From Gracilibacteraceae bacterium (lineage in GTDB: Bacteria > Bacillota > Desulfitobacteriia > Desulfitobacteriales > Syntrophobotulaceae), in the NCBI GenBank assembly GCA_031270805.1, contig JAISWK010000031.1, forward strand, positions 1 to 54,080: DNA of 54,080 nucleotides, written 5' to 3'. Below, piece by piece: positions 48,861 to 54,080 of the stretch. A program made the position numbers and the translations under genes. Positions within the stretch are counted from its first letter, which is position 1. Each line of letters begins with the position of its first letter. The notes beneath the pieces are model-generated. The model ran no database searches. It was not told the origin of the DNA and saw only the letters and a program-made list of their open reading frames with translations.

Positions 48861-49747
48861 TACCCTTTCCCCGCCGCGGCCTTGCGCCGCCCGCGCCATA
48901 ATCCAAATAATCCCATCCCGACAAAAACGACGGACAGCACCTGGGAAACCGGCGCCCCGACGAACGGGAGCAGCAGCTGATCCGTGCGCAAAGCCTCAAT
49001 CCAGAAGCGGCCCAGCCCCTCGCCGATGAAATAGAGAAACATTACCTCGCCCGTAAACGCCTTGCGCCGGCGCCAGAAAATAAGCAGCAGGAGCAGGGCG
49101 AGATTCCACATTCCTTCATAAAAAAAAGTCGGATGCACCGAAATATAAGACTCGCCGGCGTATACAACCGGATGAGCCAGCGCGGCTTCCGCCAGCGCGG
49201 GGGAAATCATGCCCGGCGGAACGATGGCGCGCCGGAGCTGCATGGCCAGAAGTCCGTCCGTATAGCCGCCGAAGGCCTCGGCGTTAAAAAAATTGCCCCA
49301 ACGCCCGATGATCTGCCCCACCAGGAGACCACAGGCCGCATAGTCGGCCAGGTAAAAAAAAGACAGTTTCCGCCGCCGCGTAAAAAGCAGCATAGCCAGC
49401 GCCCCGCCCAGCACGGCCCCGAACACGGCCAACCCGCCTTCGCGCAAGTTGAAAACATTCAGAATGTCGTCTCTGTACTTGTCCCAGGAAAAAACGACGT
49501 AATAGGCGCGAGCCCCCACCAGGCCCAACACCACGCCCCAGAGGGCAAAATCGAACATCACGTCCGTCTTTTCCCCGTCCCGTCGCATCAGAGCCTGAGC
49601 AGTCAACAGGCCGCAAAACATGCCCAGCGCCATCGTGAGACCGTAGAAATACACCGAAAAACCGAAAAGATCAAAACCACGCGACAATTGTTTTACTACA
49701 ATACCCAAATGAGGGAAAACAACATCGGGGGCGTAACTCAAATCCAT
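48860..49747 (-). CDS. lgt: Prolipoprotein diacylglyceryl transferase
   Basis: GQIIGRWGNFFNAEAFGGYTD; HPTFFYEGMWNL; RFWIEALRTDQL. Confidence 0.96.
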   Translation of the reverse strand: MDLSYAPDVVFPHLGIVVKQLSRGFDLFGFSVYFYGLTMALGMFCGLLTAQALMRRDGEKTDVMFDFALWGVVLGLVGARAYYVVFSWDKYRDDILNVFNLREGGLAVFGAVLGGALAMLLFTRRRKLSFFYLADYAACGLLVGQIIGRWGNFFNAEAFGGYTDGLLAMQLRRAIVPPGMISPALAEAALAHPVVYAGESYISVHPTFFYEGMWNLALLLLLIFWRRRKAFTGEVMFLYFIGEGLGRFWIEALRTDQLLLPFVGAPVSQVLSVVFVGMGLFGLWRGRRKAAAGKG

Positions 49748-49868
49748 GCCAGCCTCCAGCCCTTTTGCGAATTAGATTCGCCGGCGGGCAGGAAAATCCT
49801 GCCCAAACGGAGAATAATAGCGTTACTGGAGTTAGCTTTCTTTAACCCTTTCCCTGAATGGAGACCGT

Positions 49869-50522
49869 ATGACTAATGTAGAGCGTTTCAACAACCAGAG
49901 TCTGCCGGAAGAAATAGTCAACAGCATCGCGCACGGGCTGGGGGCTGTTTCCGCGGCGGCCGGCGCCGCCGTCCTCATCGTCTTCGCCTGTCTGCACCGC
50001 AGCGCCATCGACATAGTAAGCAGCGCCGTTTACGGTTTTACGCTCGTTTTTTTGTTCCTTATGTCCACGCTTTACCACGCTTTCACCAACCGCCGCTTGA
50101 AAAGGGTATTCCAAGTGCTTGACCACTGTTCTATTTTTCTGCTCATCCTCGGCACCTACACGCCTATTTGCCTCTCCCTGCTGGGCGGGCGCGCCGGCTG
50201 GTTCCTGTGGGGGTTCAACGCCGCGCTCACAGCCGTCGGCATCACGGCCAACGCCGTCAACTTGCGGCGCTGGCACCGTCTGAGCCTCGTACTTTACTTG
50301 CTGATGGGCTGGTCCATCGTCGCCGCCGCCAAGCCCGTGCTGGCCCTGCTCTCCGGCGGTGCGCTTTACTGGCTCCTTGGCGGCGGATTATGCTACTCGG
50401 TCGGCGTTTTGTTCTATATCGCGAAAAAACCGCGCTTTATGCACGCCGTCTGGCATATTTTCGTCCTGGGCGGCGCCGTGTTGCATTATTTTTTCACCCT
50501 GTTCCACGTCGTCATGGTTTGA
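49869..50522 (+). CDS. Hemolysin III / PAQR family membrane protein
   Basis: EEIVNSIAHGLGAVSAAAGAAVLI; STLYHAFTNRRLKRVFQVLDHCSIFLLILGTYTPICL; HAVWHIFVLGGAVLHYF. Confidence 0.94.
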   Translation: MTNVERFNNQSLPEEIVNSIAHGLGAVSAAAGAAVLIVFACLHRSAIDIVSSAVYGFTLVFLFLMSTLYHAFTNRRLKRVFQVLDHCSIFLLILGTYTPICLSLLGGRAGWFLWGFNAALTAVGITANAVNLRRWHRLSLVLYLLMGWSIVAAAKPVLALLSGGALYWLLGGGLCYSVGVLFYIAKKPRFMHAVWHIFVLGGAVLHYFFTLFHVVMV

Positions 50523-50523
50523 A

Positions 50524-50800
50524 CTACTCATCGACGATCTCGCTCATGATCTCGCACTTTTTTTTATTGTGCGCGACGCCCAGACAAAGGACTTTTCCTT
50601 GCAGACCGGCATAATACCGCTTTTCTTTTATCTGGCTTAATGCTTGGCTTTTTAACTTTGTCGTATCTTCGCCTTGCTTGAACTCTATTACTATATGCGG
50701 ATGATCCGGACGCAGGGATTCCATTCTGATGTCGCTCCGACCTTGCGTCACGCTCAAGGAAACAATCTTGCTTGTTATTTTTCGGGCTTTCCGTCACGTT
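50524..50800 (-). pseudogene. C-terminal remnant of a PD-(D/E)XK nuclease (PDDEXK_9-like, AAA-ATPase-like family)
   Basis: GRSDIRMESLRPDHPHIVIEFKQGEDTTKLKSQALSQIKEKRYYAGLQGKVLCLGVAHNKKKCEI. Catalytic D...ExK...Q motif but only about 80 residues, no N-terminal ATPase. Confidence 0.75.
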
Positions 50801-50980
50801 CAGTATAACGGATAGCGGGTGGTTTGGCAAGAATTTTCTGGAGTAGGGGTGAGGGCAAAGTGTTCACGGTGGCGGAGGACAAGGGTCATATCGGACTACG
50901 ATCTGGCCGCTTGGACGGGTTTCTCCAAGGGGCCGATTATATCAAAGCCTATACCGTTTCCCTGAAAACCCCGGAGGGCG

Positions 50981-51034
50981 CATCCCTCATCCCTCATCCC
51001 TCCCCCATTGTGAATTGTGCATTGTGCATTGTGA
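50981..51034. repeat. Two adjacent heptanucleotide tandem repeats: (CATCCCT)x3 and (ATTGTGM)x4
   Basis: catccct catccct catccct cccccattgtga attgtgc attgtgc attgtga. Confidence 0.85.
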
Positions 51035-51042
51035 ATTGATCC

Positions 51043-51150
51043 GGGGCGCTTCCCTTCATCGCTTCGCGCGGTCGCGCCGCCTACCTCGTTGCAACATCAC
51101 CGCCTCGCTCACGTTTTCACTTATCTGTTTAGTGCGAGGCGGTGTGTTGC
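51043..51150. repeat. 108-bp direct repeat, copy 1, with internal hairpin
   Basis: ggggcgcttcccttcatcgcttcgcgcggtcgcgcc...gtgcgaggcggtgtgttgc; differs from copy 2 at one base. Inverted arms GCAACA(T)CACCGCCTCGC...GCGAGGCGGTGTGTTGC. Confidence 0.95.
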
Positions 51151-51272
51151 CGGCATTGCAACATGGTCGCATCGCTCCTGGCAGCACCCATCAGTCATCG
51201 GCGACGCTCCCTGTTGCTGCTGCAAGTCGCACTCGCTTTCTCCGCTCCGCGGCGCTCGTGCTTGTTGTGATA

Positions 51273-51380
51273 GGGGCGCTTCCCTTCATCGCTTCGCGCG
51301 GTCGCGCCGCCTACCTCGTTGCAACATCACCGCCTCGCTCGCGTTTTCACTTATCTGTTTAGTGCGAGGCGGTGTGTTGC
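51273..51380. repeat. 108-bp direct repeat, copy 2
   Basis: Same sequence as 51043-51150 except a>g in ctcRcgttttc. Confidence 0.95.
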
Positions 51381-51424
51381 TGCCGATAGCCGCGCTCCCT
51401 GTTTCACTTCGTGCGGTCGCGCGT

Positions 51425-52300
51425 CTATCCCTTTACAGCGCCGCCGGTGACTCCTTCCACGTAGTTTTTCTGCATGGCGATAAAGAGGATAGCAATGGGA
51501 ATAGCCACGACCACCGCTCCCGCGCAAAAAACCGTGTACCAGTTGTAGATATTTTCCCGTTCCAGCATCCGGAACAGACCGAGGGCGATCGTGTAGTTCT
51601 GGTAATTATCCTTCATGATGATGCTGGCCAGGATGAAGTCCACCCACGGGGCCATGAACGTGGTCAGCACAGTGTAGGTGATGATGGGCCGCGACAGCGG
51701 GATCGTGATCTGCCAGAAAATGCGGAAGCGGGAAGCGCCGTCGATGATCGCCGCTTCGTCGAGAGCGCGCGGAATCGTGTCAAAAAATCCTTTCATGACA
51801 TAGTAAGAAAGACCGGCGCCGGCCGAATAGACGAGGATCAGGGCCAGGAGCGATTTGTCCAAGCCGACGATCTTGATCAGGTGGTAGATGGCAATCATGG
51901 CCATAAAACCGGGGAACATGCCCATGACCAACGCGATGTTCATAATGGGGCGCCGTAGGCGAAAGCGCAGGCGGGAAAGAACATAGGCCGTCATGAGGAC
52001 GAAGAGCGTGGAAATTATGCAGCTGCACACCGCCACAATCAGCGTGTTAAGGAACCAGCGCGGGTAGTTGAATTGCGCGGTGTCCGTGAACAGGCGCACG
52101 TAATTGTCCAGCGTAAAACCTTTGGGCAAAATATATCCGTCGAGGAAAGCGCCTTTTTCCGCCCGAAAGGAACTGATGACTAGGTAAGCGATCGGGGTGA
52201 GCCAGATCAGGGCCAAGAGGGAGAGCGCGGTGTAAATAAGGGCGTTAGCCGCCCGGCCTCGTTTTGGCCGCCCGCCTCCCTCCGCGGCTGCGTTTTTCAT
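51425..52300 (-). CDS. Sugar ABC transporter permease (MalG-like)
   Basis: EAAIIDGASRFRIFWQITIPLSRPIITYTVL (EAA loop), polytopic. Confidence 0.92.
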   Translation of the reverse strand: MKNAAAEGGGRPKRGRAANALIYTALSLLALIWLTPIAYLVISSFRAEKGAFLDGYILPKGFTLDNYVRLFTDTAQFNYPRWFLNTLIVAVCSCIISTLFVLMTAYVLSRLRFRLRRPIMNIALVMGMFPGFMAMIAIYHLIKIVGLDKSLLALILVYSAGAGLSYYVMKGFFDTIPRALDEAAIIDGASRFRIFWQITIPLSRPIITYTVLTTFMAPWVDFILASIIMKDNYQNYTIALGLFRMLERENIYNWYTVFCAGAVVVAIPIAILFIAMQKNYVEGVTGGAVKG

Positions 52301-53712
52301 GAGAAGGTCTCCTCTCCTTGGGCGCCGGCAGTCAGGTTGAACGTGACCAGCGAAACGATCGAACAGACGACGAACAGCAAAATGCCGATGGTAGAGGCCA
52401 GGTTGTAGTCCTGGAAATTCACCGTCAGTTTGTACAGCCAGGTGACGAGCAAGTCGGTTTCCCCGGCTTGGTAATAGGCTTGGGCCAGAGGCCCGCCGCT
52501 GGTGAGAAAATAAATCGCGTTGAAATTGTTGATATTGGCGATAAACTGTGTAATCAGGTACGGGGTGGTGATAAAAAGCATGTAGGGCAGCGTGATGGCG
52601 GTAAACTGTTTTATGGGGCCGGCCCCGTCGATCCGGGCCGACTCGTATATGTCCGCCGGAATATTCATCAGGATGCCCGTGGTGATGAGAAGACTGTAGG
52701 GGATGCCGATCCAGTAATTCACCAAGATCACCGAAATCTTAGCCGTCAGGCCGTCGGTCAAAAAATGCACGGGCTGGTCGATCAGGCCGAGATGCTGAAG
52801 GAGGACGTTCAGCGCGCCTTGATCCTGGAGCAACTGGCGCATAAGAAGCAAGGTGACAAAGGCGGGCACGGCGATGGAGAGGACGAAAAGCGTGCGCCAG
52901 AACGATTTGAAGCGGATGCCTTTTTTGTTGATCAAGAGCGCCAGAATCATTCCGAGCAAGTAGTTGACAAAGGTGGCGAAAATCGCCCAGACTACCGTCC
53001 AAGCCAGCAGGTGGTAGAAAGTCGTGCTTTTGCCCGGGTTCATCCAGAAAATGTCCAGAAAGTTGCGCAGACCGACCCAGGTGAACAGGTTGCCCGGCGG
53101 CTGATGAGCGCGGTCAAAATTCGTGAAAGCCATGAGGATCATGAAAAGCACCGGCAATAGCGTAAATAGGACGACGCCCAAGGCCGGCAGGGTCAGCATG
53201 ACGGCGGGCAGTTTTTTGTCCAGCAGATCGGCGGCGGATGTTCTGAGCGTCGGCGGCTTCCGTCCGGCTTCCACCCGTTTTTGCTCCGCCCAGGCGGAAT
53301 AGATACTGCCGATGTGGACGGCGATGAAGACCGCGGTCAAAAACAGGGTCAGGACACCGTATAACAGGATCAGCATGGAATTGTCGCCCTGGGTATAAAG
53401 GTAAATCTGTTCGACCTCATCCCAGGTCTGTCCCTGCGTCGTCGTGCCCAGCGTGCCAAAATCCTTCAAATAGTACAGGCCGAAAGAAACGAGGTACAGA
53501 ATAAACAGCGCTTCGGCCGCCAGGTAGAGCAACCCTTGCACCCAGCGGCCGCGGGTCAGGCAGCCGAAGCCTGTCACAAGGAAGCTGAGGCGGGTTTTCC
53601 AGTCGCCGCGCCTGAAAACCGCCGCTGTTTCGCCGGGGAATTTCCGCAAGGCGCGGAAAAATCCCGGCTTGGAGTCAGACTTATCGGCCGTCTGCCTGGT
53701 CATATTCGGCAA
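52297..53712 (-). CDS. Sugar ABC transporter permease (MalF-like)
   Basis: ESARIDGAGPIKQFTAITLPYMLFITTPYLITQF (EAA loop). TTG at 53712 (MPNMTRQ) spaced 9 nt after AGGAGG; ORF-track start at 53886 is overextended. Confidence 0.9.
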   Translation of the reverse strand: MPNMTRQTADKSDSKPGFFRALRKFPGETAAVFRRGDWKTRLSFLVTGFGCLTRGRWVQGLLYLAAEALFILYLVSFGLYYLKDFGTLGTTTQGQTWDEVEQIYLYTQGDNSMLILLYGVLTLFLTAVFIAVHIGSIYSAWAEQKRVEAGRKPPTLRTSAADLLDKKLPAVMLTLPALGVVLFTLLPVLFMILMAFTNFDRAHQPPGNLFTWVGLRNFLDIFWMNPGKSTTFYHLLAWTVVWAIFATFVNYLLGMILALLINKKGIRFKSFWRTLFVLSIAVPAFVTLLLMRQLLQDQGALNVLLQHLGLIDQPVHFLTDGLTAKISVILVNYWIGIPYSLLITTGILMNIPADIYESARIDGAGPIKQFTAITLPYMLFITTPYLITQFIANINNFNAIYFLTSGGPLAQAYYQAGETDLLVTWLYKLTVNFQDYNLASTIGILLFVVCSIVSLVTFNLTAGAQGEETFS

Positions 53713-53843
53713 TGAACGACACCTCCTTCTTTTCCGCCGACACGGTATTTTTTTTCGGCAATTCTTCCTGATCCTATTATCGCATATTCTGACAGGTTTT
53801 TCAAACATTAAATTATTAAAGGTTTTATTTTTCCTTACCTGAT

Positions 53844-54080
53844 GTGCCGTAAAGCTCCCTCCTTTAGGTGTGGGGATATAAGGCACTTGCTCCCTCGTTA
53901 AAAAAGTCTTGCGCCATACAACGAAATGCTGTATACTACAGGTATGGAATTTAAGTCAAACAACAACATTGAAAATCAAAAAACCTCGGAAAGGAAGTGA
54001 CGCGCCACGGAGAAGAGCTATAAGTTCCGCATATATCCAACGCGGGAGCAAGCTATACTCATACAAAAGACATTCGGGTG
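53844..54080 (+). mobile_element. IS200/IS605-type element, 5' end with start of TnpB (truncated by window)
   Basis: EKSYKFRIYPTREQAILIQKTFG is the TnpB/OrfB N-terminal motif. Upstream stem-loop region GTGCC...TAAAG-CTCCCTC-CTTTAGGTGTGGGGATATAAGGCAC resembles an IS605-type subterminal end. Confidence 0.75.

Noticed and set aside
51043-51380. Direct repeats considered as a CRISPR array
   Set aside because: Only two copies of 108 bp with one 122-bp spacer, and no cas genes; does not fit repeat/spacer size or regularity.
51015-51958. + strand ORFs across the 108-bp repeats and malG-like gene
   Set aside because: Low-complexity translations of non-coding repeats, and antisense to the permease gene.

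Overview
This 54 kb window is a high-GC chromosomal segment, probably from a Bacillota (Firmicutes) genome. Markers supporting that are CodY, MecA, two LytR-CpsA-Psr proteins and the topA-trmFO-xerC/D-hslV-hslU-codY order. Most of it is housekeeping: pyrK-pyrD, nth, efp, ung, mobA, pncB, lgt and tRNA-Asn. Accessory content comprises a glycan assembly cluster (GT4, flippase, O-antigen polymerase/ligase, MBOAT, DHHW/AlgJ-like), a small GspF/pseudopilin locus, a TIR plus transmembrane plus beta-propeller protein, split sugar ABC transporter genes, and the start of an IS200/IS605-type TnpB element at the right edge.

The most interesting region is the left end, read on the minus strand. It holds a good sigma-A-type promoter, a cobalamin-riboswitch-like leader, a perfect 15-bp terminator-like hairpin, and then two secreted proteins carrying DUF4430 (transcobalamin C-terminal-like) modules. 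The larger of these is at least 1473 aa, runs off the window edge, and is missing from the supplied ORF track. The track shows only antisense artefact ORFs there. I infer a B12-repressed surface corrinoid-capture system.

Other notable signals are a 108-bp direct repeat with internal hairpins beside heptanucleotide tandem repeats (about 50.98-51.43 kb), an (ACTCTTT)8 repeat at a gene 3' end, large palindromes inserted in a glycosyltransferase linker, and a TnpB reading frame broken by an in-frame TGA. All calls come from reading the sequence; no database search was run.
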